Source: Desertivirga arenae
Lineage (GTDB): Bacteria; Bacteroidota; Bacteroidia; Sphingobacteriales; Sphingobacteriaceae
Assembly (NCBI RefSeq): GCF_017355785.1
Contig: NZ_JAFEWE010000002.1
Span: forward strand, 546,618 to 610,617
Reading direction: 5' to 3'
Length of the DNA: 64,000 nt
Shown: positions 52,011 through 60,603 of the stretch, one piece after another
Layout: each line of letters starts with the position of its first letter
How positions within the stretch are numbered: the first letter of the stretch is position 1
The notes under the pieces: generated by a model
What the model was told of the DNA's origin: nothing
Database searches by the model: none
What the model saw: only the letters and a program-made list of their open reading frames with translations
Program-made: the position numbers and the translations under genes

Positions 52011-52211
52011 TTATAAGGAACTTAGCTCATCAATTTGCAAACACTTCCAGCCGCCACTCTCCTGCTGAAACGTAACTACATAAGTATGGCAGGTACCGTG
52101 TTCGTCGTCCAGATCAACAGCCACATCTATTTTACTATCCTTAATCATGTCCTGACGCTTCTCCTGAGCGTCAGCTTTCTCTAAGATCTCTTCGTCTGTA
52201 TGTGCTCTCAT
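52011..52211 (-). CDS. Small protein of unknown function
   Basis: A 66-aa hydrophilic protein (MRAHTDEEILEKADAQEK... ending QIDELSSL). It has no recognised domain. The pattern of an N-terminal charged helix followed by beta-like VDLDDEHGTCHTYVVTFQQ looks like a folded protein. It is divergent from the deaminase gene by 87 bp. Confidence 0.6.
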   Translation of the reverse strand: MRAHTDEEILEKADAQEKRQDMIKDSKIDVAVDLDDEHGTCHTYVVTFQQESGGWKCLQIDELSSL

Positions 52212-52298
52212 AGGGTTTTCTTGAATAACTTTTTACAACCCTTAAAGTTTTATCCTGTTAACCTTGATAATTATTATCTTATTAAAAATTTTCGAATA

Positions 52299-52733
52299 AT
52301 GGATGAATTCATGCAGTTAGCGATAGAAGAAGCAAGAAAGGGACGATCAGAAGGAGGAATCCCTATCGGTTCGGTGCTGGTAAAGGATGGAAAAGTGGTA
52401 GCCCAGGGACATAATAAGCGCGTTCAGGAAAACAACCCAATTCTTCACGGCGAGATGGACTGCTTGAATAATGCAGGCCGGATAGGCAGTTACAGAGGTA
52501 CAGTGATCTACTCCACCCTGATGCCCTGTTATATGTGCGCAGGCACTATCGTGCAGTTTAAAATACCGAAAGTAATCGTTGGAGAATCTAAAACTTTTAG
52601 CGGAGCCCGGGAATTTATGGAGTCTCACGGTGTAGAGGTGATCGATCTTAACCTTTCCGAATGCATCGATATGATGGACGAATTTATCAGGGAGAAACCA
52701 GAACTCTGGAACGAAGATATAATGGAGTTATAA
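52299..52733 (+). CDS. Cytosine-deaminase-like nucleoside deaminase
   Basis: A protein of about 144 aa of the CDA fold, starting MDEFMQLAIEEARKG. Zinc motifs are HGEMDCLNNAGR (HxE) near residue 49 and MPCYMCAGTIVQFKIPKVIVGE (PCxxC) near 76. The ending EKPELWNEDIME closely follows yeast cytosine deaminase Fcy1 (RPQDWFEDIGE), so cytosine to uracil is the likely reaction; guanine deaminase is an alternative. The frame extends upstream to 52200, but ATG 52299 gives the family start. Confidence 0.88.
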   Translation: MDEFMQLAIEEARKGRSEGGIPIGSVLVKDGKVVAQGHNKRVQENNPILHGEMDCLNNAGRIGSYRGTVIYSTLMPCYMCAGTIVQFKIPKVIVGESKTFSGAREFMESHGVEVIDLNLSECIDMMDEFIREKPELWNEDIMEL

Positions 52734-52742
52734 GCTCCATTA
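52720..52742. terminator. Hairpin across the deaminase stop codon
   Basis: 8-bp stem TAATGGAG / CTCCATTA around the TAA stop, between convergent genes. There is no long T tract. Confidence 0.5.
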
Positions 52743-52745
52743 TTA

Positions 52746-53117
52746 TCAGATCTCGTCTGGTTCCCTCTCCGGAAAATACTCGCCGGTAAGTAAAACAGAA
52801 CCCGAGTTTAAATCTGCATTGATGGAGATGTGCATACTCTCTTCTTCATTGGAATCCACATCGGCACAGGCATTAAAATGACCAATATTATAATTTACCT
52901 TAAAGGCACCGTTACAATTGGCATCTAAAACAGGTTTATTAATTCGCACGTTATAAATCCTTCCCCTCGACCTGTAATAATAGCTTACGAGAAGGTCCTC
53001 GATGACTGGTTTGTGGTTTAGTAACTCATTTAACACAATAGACTCTTTCTCAGCCGCCTGTGTTTTTAATCCCTCGACAGCAATGGACGAGAATTTAAAC
53101 TTAGTGCTTTCCTGCAT
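52746..53117 (-). CDS. Conserved hypothetical protein
   Basis: A 123-aa soluble protein with predicted strands in the second half (RGRIYNVRINKPVLDANCNGAFKVNYNIGHFNACADV, then EESMHISINADLNSGSVLLTGEYF). No signal peptide and no catalytic motif seen. I do not recognise the family. It is convergent with the deaminase gene. Confidence 0.68.
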   Translation of the reverse strand: MQESTKFKFSSIAVEGLKTQAAEKESIVLNELLNHKPVIEDLLVSYYYRSRGRIYNVRINKPVLDANCNGAFKVNYNIGHFNACADVDSNEEESMHISINADLNSGSVLLTGEYFPEREPDEI

Positions 53118-53206
53118 TATTATTTGTATTCATTGTAACTTCTAAGCCCAAATAAACGTACTAATAGTGTCCTTTCCAAGAGGACATGTTTTTCATAGGT
53201 AGATGT

Positions 53207-53236
53207 AGAGCCAGGTCTTTGACTTGGCTCTTTTTT
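53207..53236 (+). terminator. Orphan intrinsic terminator
   Basis: 11-bp stem AGAGCCAGGTC / GACTTGGCTCT (one G-U pair), loop TTT, followed by six Ts. No plus-strand gene ends upstream within 470 bp, so it may close a small RNA. Confidence 0.7.
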
Positions 53237-53606
53237 GTTCCTTTAAGTACTTGGTTTATTTGAGCTGAAGATTTGGTAGATGTTCAACAAAAAAGAGCCT
53301 GCGTTTCAGACTGATTACTAAAGTCAAAAAAGACTTAATTGTTTTTTATAATTTTAAAAAAATAAAAGCCGAGCTTTAACATAATTTTATTAAAGGGAAT
53401 TAATAATAAAGGCCAGTACTGAAATATTTAACGGGTGCATCAAGGGCCGTTCGCTAAATCAATTTTCTTTTATTGGAGATGATTCTTATATTTGGATTAT
53501 CCTGAAGCGCTACTTGACTCTATCTGAAAAAGCGCAATTTCTCCATTATTTTTTGAATTAAAAATTTCACCTACCGGTTTATCCCCTGGGTATTCCCTGA
53601 TTATGC

Positions 53607-53729
53607 CCAAGTTCTGTATGTGCCTTTATCACGCCTATATAAAGCCCATCTTGAGTCCACCTTTTGTATAAATACGTGGACAGAACCGGGACTTATACTA
53701 GTTTTAGAATAGGCACATACAGAACATGG
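53607..53729. repeat. Nested inverted repeats
   Basis: Outer arms are 15 bp perfect (19 bp with one mismatch) and 85 bp apart; inner arms are GTCCAC / GTGGAC with a 15-nt loop. The symmetry suggests a small mobile element or a long structured RNA. Confidence 0.65.
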
Positions 53730-53822
53730 TAGCCACTTGGTTAGAAGCAGGGGCTAATAGGATTACTGATTTTTATACTAAGGGAGAAAGGAGAAAAGTG
53801 ACGAGAATCATCCTCTTTTTTA

Positions 53823-53853
53823 TTGACAAACAGCCAGTTACCAGGTATTTTTG
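53823..53853 (+). promoter_or_regulatory. Consensus Bacteroidota promoter of the DUF6266 gene
   Basis: TTG (53823-53825), a 20-bp spacer and TATTTTTG (53846-53853) match the -33/-7 consensus. The ATG is at 53892, leaving a leader of about 33 nt. Confidence 0.7.
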
Positions 53854-53891
53854 ATCATCAAAAGTAATAAAATTTTAACTAAAACCTTACT

Positions 53892-54824
53892 ATGGCTACA
53901 ATTGATAAAAAAGGAGATATTCACGGTTCTGTTGGTCCTAATGTGTACCGCATGTGGCGGGATATAAAGGTAATTCAGTCAAAACCTAAAAGAAACGCAA
54001 AACGAACAATTGCATCTAAAGAAGCAAGTTTAGAATTTGGTATGTGCAGCAGCACAGCGAGAGTGATCAGAACCGCTTTTGGCTGGGCTTATAAAGCCTA
54101 TGATGGTGGGATGATCAACCGGTTTACAAAGGCTGTCAGAAGCGCAGTTTCTGCCTCATCGAAGGAAGTTGGAGAAAGAGATATCCACGATGCCGATTTG
54201 AGTTTCCTAAAAGGTTTCCAGTTCAACAATAACTCCCCCTTAGATAAAGTTCTGAAATTAAGACCTACTGCTGAACTCAGTGAAGATAATAAGGTTATTG
54301 TAAACCTTCCTCGTATTGCAAAAGAAGACATTAAAGCGCACTACGCCCAGGAATATGGTATCCGATTACTCGTTATCGCTTTTGATTTTAAGGAGAGGGT
54401 GTATAGTAATATTGCAGCTAAAGAAATAAGGATTAATTATAAGCAAGCTTTTGAAGGAGGAGCGATAGTATTTGACGAGCCTTTGCCAGAAGGAAGACTA
54501 GTGGCAGTAAGTATGTCAATATATGGCTACAAGCCAGGTTTCGGAGGAGGAGTCGAAACAACAAACAACGTACAATGGAGCCCGGGGGAGATTTTAAACC
54601 TCTGGCAGTTGCCGGCTCAGGCAGAAGACAAGTCGCATGCAGTATTGAAAATGGGGCCATTCCGCTATGAAAATATTCCAATGGGTTATCAGGGAGATTC
54701 CTGCCTTGCCAGAATAGCCTGGCTGCGCAGGAAAGCAGAAGAAACGAAAATATCTTCTTCAAAACCAGCAGAGAAGCACGTTTCGGTACCACCAGACTTT
54801 CCGAAAGGTGATGTTAAATTTTAA
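53892..54824 (+). CDS. DUF6266 family-like protein
   Basis: A 310-aa protein starting MATIDKKGDIHGSVGPNVYRMWRDIKVIQSKPKR, which resembles the N-terminus of DUF6266 proteins (G-x-x-G-x-V, W-R-x-x-x-V-I-x-S-K-P) common in Sphingobacteriaceae. The remainder is mixed strand, with VVVNLP-like VIVNLPRIAKEDI and SMSIYGYKPGFGGGVE. No signal peptide. Function unknown; these genes are often in accessory regions. A consensus promoter lies upstream. Confidence 0.75.
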   Translation: MATIDKKGDIHGSVGPNVYRMWRDIKVIQSKPKRNAKRTIASKEASLEFGMCSSTARVIRTAFGWAYKAYDGGMINRFTKAVRSAVSASSKEVGERDIHDADLSFLKGFQFNNNSPLDKVLKLRPTAELSEDNKVIVNLPRIAKEDIKAHYAQEYGIRLLVIAFDFKERVYSNIAAKEIRINYKQAFEGGAIVFDEPLPEGRLVAVSMSIYGYKPGFGGGVETTNNVQWSPGEILNLWQLPAQAEDKSHAVLKMGPFRYENIPMGYQGDSCLARIAWLRRKAEETKISSSKPAEKHVSVPPDFPKGDVKF

Positions 54825-54900
54825 ATACGGGCATAAATCAGAGTTTCAAAAGGAGCTTTAGATGAGTTACCCCTTATTACACTTTAATAGTTATGGTGAC

Positions 54901-55617
54901 TCAGTTTACATCCGCTGTATCTGGCTTAACAATCTTGCCAGCGTCGATCTTCATGGCTGAAGGATTGTACAAACCATCTGCTTTAAAGTAGAGCTGTTCA
55001 TTTTCAGGCAGATCATAAACCATGCAGTTAAACAGTGCAATAGCGTAGAGATGAGGAATCTTTTCATGAATTAAAGTGGCACTTTGCAGGTCTGATACCC
55101 AGTCAGCATCGGGATACTTTATTTTATACTCGTACAGAAAGGTTCTCAACTTATCTTTGGCTTCGATATAATCAAACCACTCAGGAAGAGCATAAATTCC
55201 TGTAACACTTCCTACTTTTTCTCTTATCTCGGCTTCCTGAGGGGAGGTCTTTCCGAAAAAGAAGAAAAGATAAATACAGGCAGTAAGGGAAATTATAGCT
55301 TTAGCGCATAACCAAAGATAAGCAGTACGCGCTTCCTCAACAGTTGAATAAAAATAAACGCTGAAAACACCAGTCACCTGCGCCAGATACCATAAGGAAA
55401 GCAGAAGCGTTACCAGGCGCATATAAGTTGCGCAAACGCTTTTTCTGGAGAGTGGTAATTCGATCCCTCTTCTACTATTAAACTCCTTCGCTGTAACCAA
55501 AATGGAGCTTATTGGAAAGAGAGGAATAAACCATACATGAAAAAATTTGGTTTCTACCCATTGCTGACTGAGAGACGCAATTTTACCATAGAAGGCTGTC
55601 CCGAATAAAACTCTCAT
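54901..55617 (-). CDS. Membrane protein of unknown function
   Basis: A 238-aa protein with a short N-terminal domain (RVLFGTAFYGKIASLSQQWVETKFFHVWFIPLFPISSILV), two helices near residues 66-88 and 105-125, and a soluble C-terminal half (about 130-238, PEWFDYIEAKDKLRTFLYEYKIKYPDADWV). No family that I can name. It is divergent from the HigB remnant, whose frame begins 24 bp away. Confidence 0.75.
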   Translation of the reverse strand: MRVLFGTAFYGKIASLSQQWVETKFFHVWFIPLFPISSILVTAKEFNSRRGIELPLSRKSVCATYMRLVTLLLSLWYLAQVTGVFSVYFYSTVEEARTAYLWLCAKAIISLTACIYLFFFFGKTSPQEAEIREKVGSVTGIYALPEWFDYIEAKDKLRTFLYEYKIKYPDADWVSDLQSATLIHEKIPHLYAIALFNCMVYDLPENEQLYFKADGLYNPSAMKIDAGKIVKPDTADVN

Positions 55618-55640
55618 TACTTATGAATTATACTGATTAG

Positions 55641-55955
55641 GAGAATGTTACGAAAAGACCTTCATTAAGTTTCATTCCAGCTGGAGAAAAAACAGGAATC
55701 ATCACAGGAACCGCAATTAGATTTGCTGATTGGGAATGTCCAGAGTATATTGAACAGAGTTTTGGAGCTGCGGATCTTTTGGGAAATGGCACTAATCGTG
55801 TGGTATTTGATATAGGGGGGAATAATTACCGAATGATTTGCAAATACGCATTTGGTAGCGAGCAGATACACTTATTTATCTGCTGGATTGGATCCCATCG
55901 AGAATACGATAGTCTTTGTAAGAAGAATGAGCAGTACACTATAAATAATTATTAA
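55641..55955 (+). pseudogene. higB: HigB-type toxin gene without a usable start codon
   Basis: The plus frame from 55641 to the TAA at 55953 encodes about 104 residues. The C-terminal 75 match the HigB mRNA-interferase pattern: FADWECPEYIEQSFGAADLL, then NRVVFDIGGNNYRMICKYAF, then HLFICWIGSHREYDSLC. No ATG, GTG or TTG gives this frame full length: ATG 55623 meets TAG at 55638, and ATG 55645 is in another frame and stops after seven codons. The N-terminal 30 residues match the family poorly, so an indel is likely. The HigA-like antitoxin starts 1 bp after the stop. Confidence 0.75.
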
Positions 55956-55956
55956 A

Positions 55957-56406
55957 ATGGATACATTAAAATACAAGGTGATAAAGACAGAGGAGCAGTA
56001 TAATGAGTATTGCGATGTACTGAATGAATTGCTGAGTCTGGAAAACCTCTCCCAGGAACTTCAGGATGAAGTGGAGTTAGTTACTTATTTGATTGAAAAG
56101 TGGGATGAAGAACATAGTACATTCTATGATGCAGACCCTGTTCAATTACTCAGCACTCTAATGATGGAAAGAGGACTTAAAGCGGAAGACCTGGTAGAAA
56201 TACTGGGAGTAAGCAAAGGTCTAATTTCTGATATACTCCATTATAAAAAAGGCCTTTCAAAAGAAATTATTCGTTCTCTTTCTAAAGTTTTCAAAGTGTC
56301 TCAGGAGGCTTTTAATCGCCCTTATAAATTAAAAGTCCCTGAGAACAGCCATTTAAGGAATGCCAGTGTAATGAACACTGTTAAGGCTTTAGAACTTCAC
56401 CATTGA
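55957..56406 (+). CDS. higA: HigA-type antitoxin
   Basis: A 149-aa antitoxin with the Bacteroidota HigA N-terminal helices (MDTLKYKVIKTEEQYNEYCDVLNELL, LIEKWDEEHSTF) and a C-terminal helix-turn-helix (LLSTLMMERGLKAEDLVEILGVSKGLISDILHYKKGLSKEIIRSLSKVF, about residues 69-117). It would neutralise HigB and repress the operon. The toxin reading frame directly upstream seems broken, so the antitoxin may be a solitary regulator or protect against related toxins. Confidence 0.9.
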   Translation: MDTLKYKVIKTEEQYNEYCDVLNELLSLENLSQELQDEVELVTYLIEKWDEEHSTFYDADPVQLLSTLMMERGLKAEDLVEILGVSKGLISDILHYKKGLSKEIIRSLSKVFKVSQEAFNRPYKLKVPENSHLRNASVMNTVKALELHH

Positions 56407-56417
56407 ATCTATATCTT

Positions 56418-57263
56418 TTATTTGAAACTCATCCGGAAAAACCGGCTTCGATAGTTTCCATTACTATTTTCGGTCATCTCTAGTACCTTGATCACGAAAC
56501 TCTTATTATCAAGCCATTGAAGCTCAACTGGTCCCCAGTTACCGCCTTCTATCGTAAGTTTAGGACGATACTGCCCTTGCGAAAGCTCTACCAACTGTAA
56601 CCCATTACTTGAGTATCTGGCTTCCAGGTCGGCATTTATGGCAATAAACGAATGATTGTCAGGACTCGGGTAGATCTTGCCGATCACATAGATCTCCTCT
56701 CCTGTTTTTCTGTTCACTACCATATAACAGTCGCCTTCGTAAAGCTGTCCTCGAAGCAAATAGCTATTTATTCCCTTGAAATAGTTTTGATAGGTATACC
56801 AAATATCCTCCTCACTATCTTTGGACACATCTTTAATAGTCTTTGTTTTTCCACCTTCCAGGCTTAAGGTAAGAATGCTGTCTTTTCTATTAAAATACAT
56901 CGCCTGGCCCTTTGCCAAATACCCTTCCACTTCCTTGTCAGCTTCATAAAAGTTATCGTGTTTCTTATAGATCTCGGCCCTGGTGTTCTCGTCCATGTAA
57001 AGAGAGGGAATATACGTGCTATCGATTTCTTTTACGGATAGTTTATAATTCCTGAAGGTGTAGGTAGTGTCTCTTAACTTATCAATAGTATCCACCGGAA
57101 ATTCTTCTGGTTTCTCTGGTTCTGCAGTCAAAGCCGCAGGCAAGGCTCTCGACTTGGACGTTTTGGGTTTGGTCATGGTCTTCTCATGGGTACAGGAAAT
57201 ACTAAGAAGAACAACTGTAATAGCTAATAGGTATTTCATAAATAAAGGTTTCTTTGCCTTCAT
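56418..57263 (-). CDS. Putative lipoprotein, unknown function
   Basis: A protein of about 281 aa. The signal peptide KYLLAITVVLLSISC ends in a lipobox cysteine followed by THEKTMTKPKTSKS. The mature part is mostly strand (TYTFRNYKLSVKEIDSTYIPS, GKTKTIKDVSKDSEEDIWYTYQNYFKGINSYLLRGQLYEGDCYMVVNRKTGEEIYVIGKIYPSPD), resembling small lipoproteins that bind at the surface, but I do not recognise the family. ATG 57263 or 57239 are possible starts; the longer frame to 57356 lacks a sensible signal. Confidence 0.75.
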   Translation of the reverse strand: MKAKKPLFMKYLLAITVVLLSISCTHEKTMTKPKTSKSRALPAALTAEPEKPEEFPVDTIDKLRDTTYTFRNYKLSVKEIDSTYIPSLYMDENTRAEIYKKHDNFYEADKEVEGYLAKGQAMYFNRKDSILTLSLEGGKTKTIKDVSKDSEEDIWYTYQNYFKGINSYLLRGQLYEGDCYMVVNRKTGEEIYVIGKIYPSPDNHSFIAINADLEARYSSNGLQLVELSQGQYRPKLTIEGGNWGPVELQWLDNKSFVIKVLEMTENSNGNYRSRFFRMSFK

Positions 57264-57568
57264 AATGTTCGAAGGGTTTGAATTTTGAGGACCAATGTAA
57301 TAAAATGAAGCGCAATTAGTCAAGTATGCGTTAAGGTGCCCAAGCAAATATTCCAAGCTATCTATTAGACAACAGTTTTTTCCTTAATCTGAATTCTTCT
57401 TCGTCTTTCCATTATATAAATTTTGATACATCTCCAATCCTTTCAATAATAAACCTAATAATTTACACCTTTGAATCTCTAATAATAAAAGTAAAATTCT
57501 GATCATCTCGCAAGAGAAGGCCTCTTTTAATGGCACTTCTGCAGGATGTAGTTCATGTATAAATATTT

Positions 57569-59947
57569 ATGAGAGTCTCATTATTTCTATCTTTTCTCTT
57601 GTTAGCGAGCTTTTTAGTCCCGGCCCAGGATATATCGCAATACAATGTGGTGTGGAATGGCCAGAGCAAAAATTCGTCGGGCTCAATGCCTTTGGGCGGT
57701 GGCGATATTGGCTGTAATGTTTGGGTCGAAAATAATGATATCCTTTTCTATATCAGTAACAGTGGAACTTTTGACGAGAACAGCTCCATGCTAAAGCTTG
57801 GAAGGGTAAGGATTACTTTATCCCCTAATCCATTCAAAAAAAATTTTAAACAAGAGCTGAAACTCAAGGAAGGCTATGTAGAGGTTAGTGGGGATAACAA
57901 TACAGTTATTAAGCTTTGGGTAGAGGTTTTTCAACCGGTTATACACGTCAACATAAGCAGCAAGGAACAGCTTAGCTCTAAAGTCGTATTTGAAAACTGG
58001 CGAACTGAAGACCACTCTCTTTCAACGCTTGAACGTCATCAGGTGTATGGATACAGTAACACAACGCCAGAGAAGATATCGGTTATCACCAGAAAAGATA
58101 CTATTCAACCTGAAGCCTCGTCGCTTGTATGGTATCATCAGAACCGGAATACGGATATGATCCTCGATCGTGAAGCCGTTCAGCAACACCTTGGCACAAT
58201 AAAGAATCAGCTTTGGAATCCAATGCAGAACCTCATCTTTGGTGGTGAACTGCTAGCCGAGGGGATGAAATATGCAGGCACGACAGATAGCATATATGTA
58301 GCCAATAAGTATCGGGGCTGGATTTATCAAAGCATTAAGCCGTTAAATAACCAGAAAATAGATATTGTTCTTCATACCGCTCAAGCGAGTGCAGCGGGAT
58401 GGCGAGAGGGTTTGCAGAAAGCAGTTAGTAAGGCAGGAAGCAGCACGGAAAAATGGCAAAAGAACCTTAAATGGTGGCGAGAGTTTTGGAATAGAAGCCA
58501 TATCTATATCAATGCGACAAAGGGTGCGGAGGATAAAGGATGGGAGATTGGTCGTAATTATAATGTGTTCCGATATCAATTGGCCTGTAATGCTTATGGA
58601 GAATGGCCAACCAAGTTTAATGGTGGTTTATTTGTGTTTGATGCGGATTTTGTAAAAGGTGATTATAAAGGCAAGGTGACTCCCGATTTCAGAAGATGGG
58701 GCGGAGGCAGCTTTACAGCCCAGAATCAACGTCTTGTTTACTGGCCGATGCTTAAGAGTGGCGATTTCGACATGATGAAGCCTCAGTTCGATTTTTACCG
58801 GCGCGCTCTTGGCAATGCAATTCTCCGTACCAAATTTTACTGGGGGCACAAGGGAGCCTCCTTTACTGAACAGGTGGAAAATTTCGGAATTCCAGCGGGC
58901 CATACCTACGAGCGCCTCTGGGGTAAAGACCCTTTCAGCCCCAGATCGGATTCTTCCAGTACAAGAACTTTGCAGAATCAGAAAGGCGAGACGATGAAGT
59001 TCGTGGATTATGGTTTCCTTACCAATCCCTGGGTAGTAGATCATTACGACGGACAATTGGAGTTTTCGAAAATGATCCTGGATTACCACCAATATTCAGG
59101 AGCTGACATCGCCCGATACCTACCTTTTATCCACGCAAGCGTGCAGTTTTTTGATGAGCATTATCAATACTGGTGTAACAAACTGAACGGGCAGCCTTTG
59201 GACGATAAAGGTAAGTTAATACTCTACCCGGGAACGGCTCTCGAAACGTATAAAGGTGCAACTAACGCTACGAGTACAATAGTGGGTATGCAAACAGTGC
59301 TGGAGCAGTTGATTGCGCTTCCCGCGAAATATGGTACTCTCGCTCAACGCACCTACTGGAAAGGGCTTTTAAGTCGTTTACCAGATGTTGCTACCCGCGA
59401 ACTTAACGGTCATAAAGTAATTTCTCCGGCAAAAAGCTGGGATGGAAAGGTGGTGAATACCGAACTGCCGCAATTATATCCGGTATTCCCATTTCACAAG
59501 TACGGAGTGGGGCATCCTGATCTTCAACTTGCAATTGATACCTGGCATTTCGGTGTGGACAAAAAAGATCAATATAGTGTGATTAGCTGGCACCCTGATC
59601 CTATTTATGTAGCTGATCTGGGCTTAACAGATGAGGCAAAGGATCTGACCACTCAAAAATTATCAAATGCTCCTTATCGTTTTCCTACTTTCTGGGGACC
59701 AGGTTTAGACTGGGCTCCCGACCATAACTGGGGAGGTAGCGGAATGATCGCATTGCAGGAAATGATGATGCAGACCAATGGCAGGAAAGTCTACCTGTTA
59801 CCGGCCTGGCCAAAAGATTGGGACGCAGATGTAAAGCTTCACGCTCCTTTTAATACAATAATTGAAGCATCTGTAAAAAACGGCAAAGTAGCGACATTAA
59901 AGGTGTCTCCACAATCGAGAGCAAAGGATGTGATGGTAATGCAATAA
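57569..59947 (+). CDS. DUF5703-domain protein, glycosidase-like
   Basis: A 792-aa secreted protein. Residues 1-19 are a signal peptide (LFLSFLLLASFLVPAQ). Residues about 20-290 match the DUF5703 N-terminal beta domain (YNVVWNGQSKNSSGSMPLGGGDIGCNVWVENNDILFYISNSGTFDENSSMLKLGRVRI). The rest looks like an (alpha/alpha)6 barrel as in GH95-like enzymes, with GGLFVFDADFVKG and RRWGGGSFTAQNQRLVYWPMLKSGDFDMM. It probably cleaves a plant or host polysaccharide; the linkage is unknown. No SusC/D pair is adjacent, so it is not in an obvious polysaccharide utilisation locus. Confidence 0.85.
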   Translation: MRVSLFLSFLLLASFLVPAQDISQYNVVWNGQSKNSSGSMPLGGGDIGCNVWVENNDILFYISNSGTFDENSSMLKLGRVRITLSPNPFKKNFKQELKLKEGYVEVSGDNNTVIKLWVEVFQPVIHVNISSKEQLSSKVVFENWRTEDHSLSTLERHQVYGYSNTTPEKISVITRKDTIQPEASSLVWYHQNRNTDMILDREAVQQHLGTIKNQLWNPMQNLIFGGELLAEGMKYAGTTDSIYVANKYRGWIYQSIKPLNNQKIDIVLHTAQASAAGWREGLQKAVSKAGSSTEKWQKNLKWWREFWNRSHIYINATKGAEDKGWEIGRNYNVFRYQLACNAYGEWPTKFNGGLFVFDADFVKGDYKGKVTPDFRRWGGGSFTAQNQRLVYWPMLKSGDFDMMKPQFDFYRRALGNAILRTKFYWGHKGASFTEQVENFGIPAGHTYERLWGKDPFSPRSDSSSTRTLQNQKGETMKFVDYGFLTNPWVVDHYDGQLEFSKMILDYHQYSGADIARYLPFIHASVQFFDEHYQYWCNKLNGQPLDDKGKLILYPGTALETYKGATNATSTIVGMQTVLEQLIALPAKYGTLAQRTYWKGLLSRLPDVATRELNGHKVISPAKSWDGKVVNTELPQLYPVFPFHKYGVGHPDLQLAIDTWHFGVDKKDQYSVISWHPDPIYVADLGLTDEAKDLTTQKLSNAPYRFPTFWGPGLDWAPDHNWGGSGMIALQEMMMQTNGRKVYLLPAWPKDWDADVKLHAPFNTIIEASVKNGKVATLKVSPQSRAKDVMVMQ

Positions 59948-60032
59948 GGGATTAGATAATAATATTTCCCGATAAATCGACTTAAATGTAGCGGGAGATT
60001 ATAAATTCTAAAACAAAGATGTGTTAGCAATC

Positions 60033-60059
60033 ACAATATTCTGTACAGGATATTGTACC
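60033..60059. promoter_or_regulatory. YefM-YoeB operator
   Basis: A nearly perfect 24-bp palindrome (60033-60056, two mismatched positions) is centred on TGTACA (60042-60047). A second core TGTACC starts at 60054, 12 bp further on. E. coli YefM recognises long and short palindromes with TGTACA cores, and this matches the arrangement. The antitoxin ATG is at 60098. Confidence 0.75.
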
Positions 60060-60097
60060 TTATATTTTTATTGTTTACCTTTAAAAAAACTTGGCAT

Positions 60098-60352
60098 ATG
60101 CAGATTACAACCTATACAGCTTTTAGGCAGCACTTGAAGTCCTTTCTGGATAAGGTATTAGCAGAGCATTCTCCACTATTTGTAACAAGGGCTAACGGAG
60201 AAGACGTAGTTGTCTTATCTAAATCAGATTATGAGAGAATGCAAGAAACCTTCTATTTATTGAAAAGCCCTAAAAATGCGGCAAGGTTATTAGAGGGCAT
60301 TCAAGAATTGGAGCGCGGCGAGGCTGAAGAAAGAAGCTTATTGGAGGAATGA
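60098..60352 (+). CDS. yefM: YefM/Phd-family antitoxin
   Basis: An 84-aa antitoxin starting MQITTYTAFRQHLKSFLDKVLAEHSPLFVTRANGEDVVVLSKSDYERMQET, the typical Phd/YefM DNA-binding domain. The C-terminal region that binds YoeB is short and acidic (ELERGEAEERSLLEE). The frame extends up to 60053, but ATG 60098 fits the family. It overlaps yoeB by 4 bp (ATGA). With the operator upstream, conditional cooperative autoregulation is expected. Confidence 0.95.
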   Translation: MQITTYTAFRQHLKSFLDKVLAEHSPLFVTRANGEDVVVLSKSDYERMQETFYLLKSPKNAARLLEGIQELERGEAEERSLLEE

Positions 60353-60603
60353 AAATTCTTTTCACGACTGCAGGTTGGGAAGATTACCTGCATTGGCAAC
60401 AGTATGATAAGTCCGTGTTGAAAAAGATCAATGCTTTAATTATGGAAATTGAGAGAATGCCATTTGAGGGAACGGGAAAGCCAGAACCGTTAAAACACGA
60501 TCTTTCTGGGTGGTGGTCCCGTCGGATTAATTTGGAGCACCGCCTTGTCTACAAGGTTGATAAAGATGTTCTCATAGTATTGCAATGTCGTTATCACTAT
60601 TAG
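60349..60603 (+). CDS. yoeB: YoeB/Txe-family mRNA interferase toxin
   Basis: An 84-aa RelE-fold toxin that cleaves mRNA at the ribosome. Family motifs are WEDYLHWQQYDKSVLKKINALIMEIERMPFEGTGKPEPLKHDLSGWWSRRINLEHRLVYKV, with the catalytic region (E46-, R65- and H83-equivalents) represented by GTGKPEPLKH, SRRINLEHRLVY and the terminal QCRYHY. The conserved C-terminal HY dipeptide is intact, so the toxin looks active. It overlaps yefM by 4 bp. Confidence 0.96.
   Translation: MKILFTTAGWEDYLHWQQYDKSVLKKINALIMEIERMPFEGTGKPEPLKHDLSGWWSRRINLEHRLVYKVDKDVLIVLQCRYHY

Larger units (their letters stand above)
53118..53891. other. Gene-poor region with hairpins and nested inverted repeats
   Basis: No gene seen in 774 bp. 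It contains an orphan terminator (53207-53236), a 15-bp inverted repeat GTTCTGTATGTGCCT at 53611-53625 and 53711-53725 with an inner GTCCAC / GTGGAC pair at 53655-53681, and the promoter of the DUF6266 gene (53823-53853). The rest is AT rich. Confidence 0.6.

Noticed and set aside
52200-52298. N-terminal extension of the deaminase
   Set aside because: The 33 extra residues overlap the start of the opposite small gene and are absent from the cytosine-deaminase family; MDEFMQLAIEEA is the normal start.
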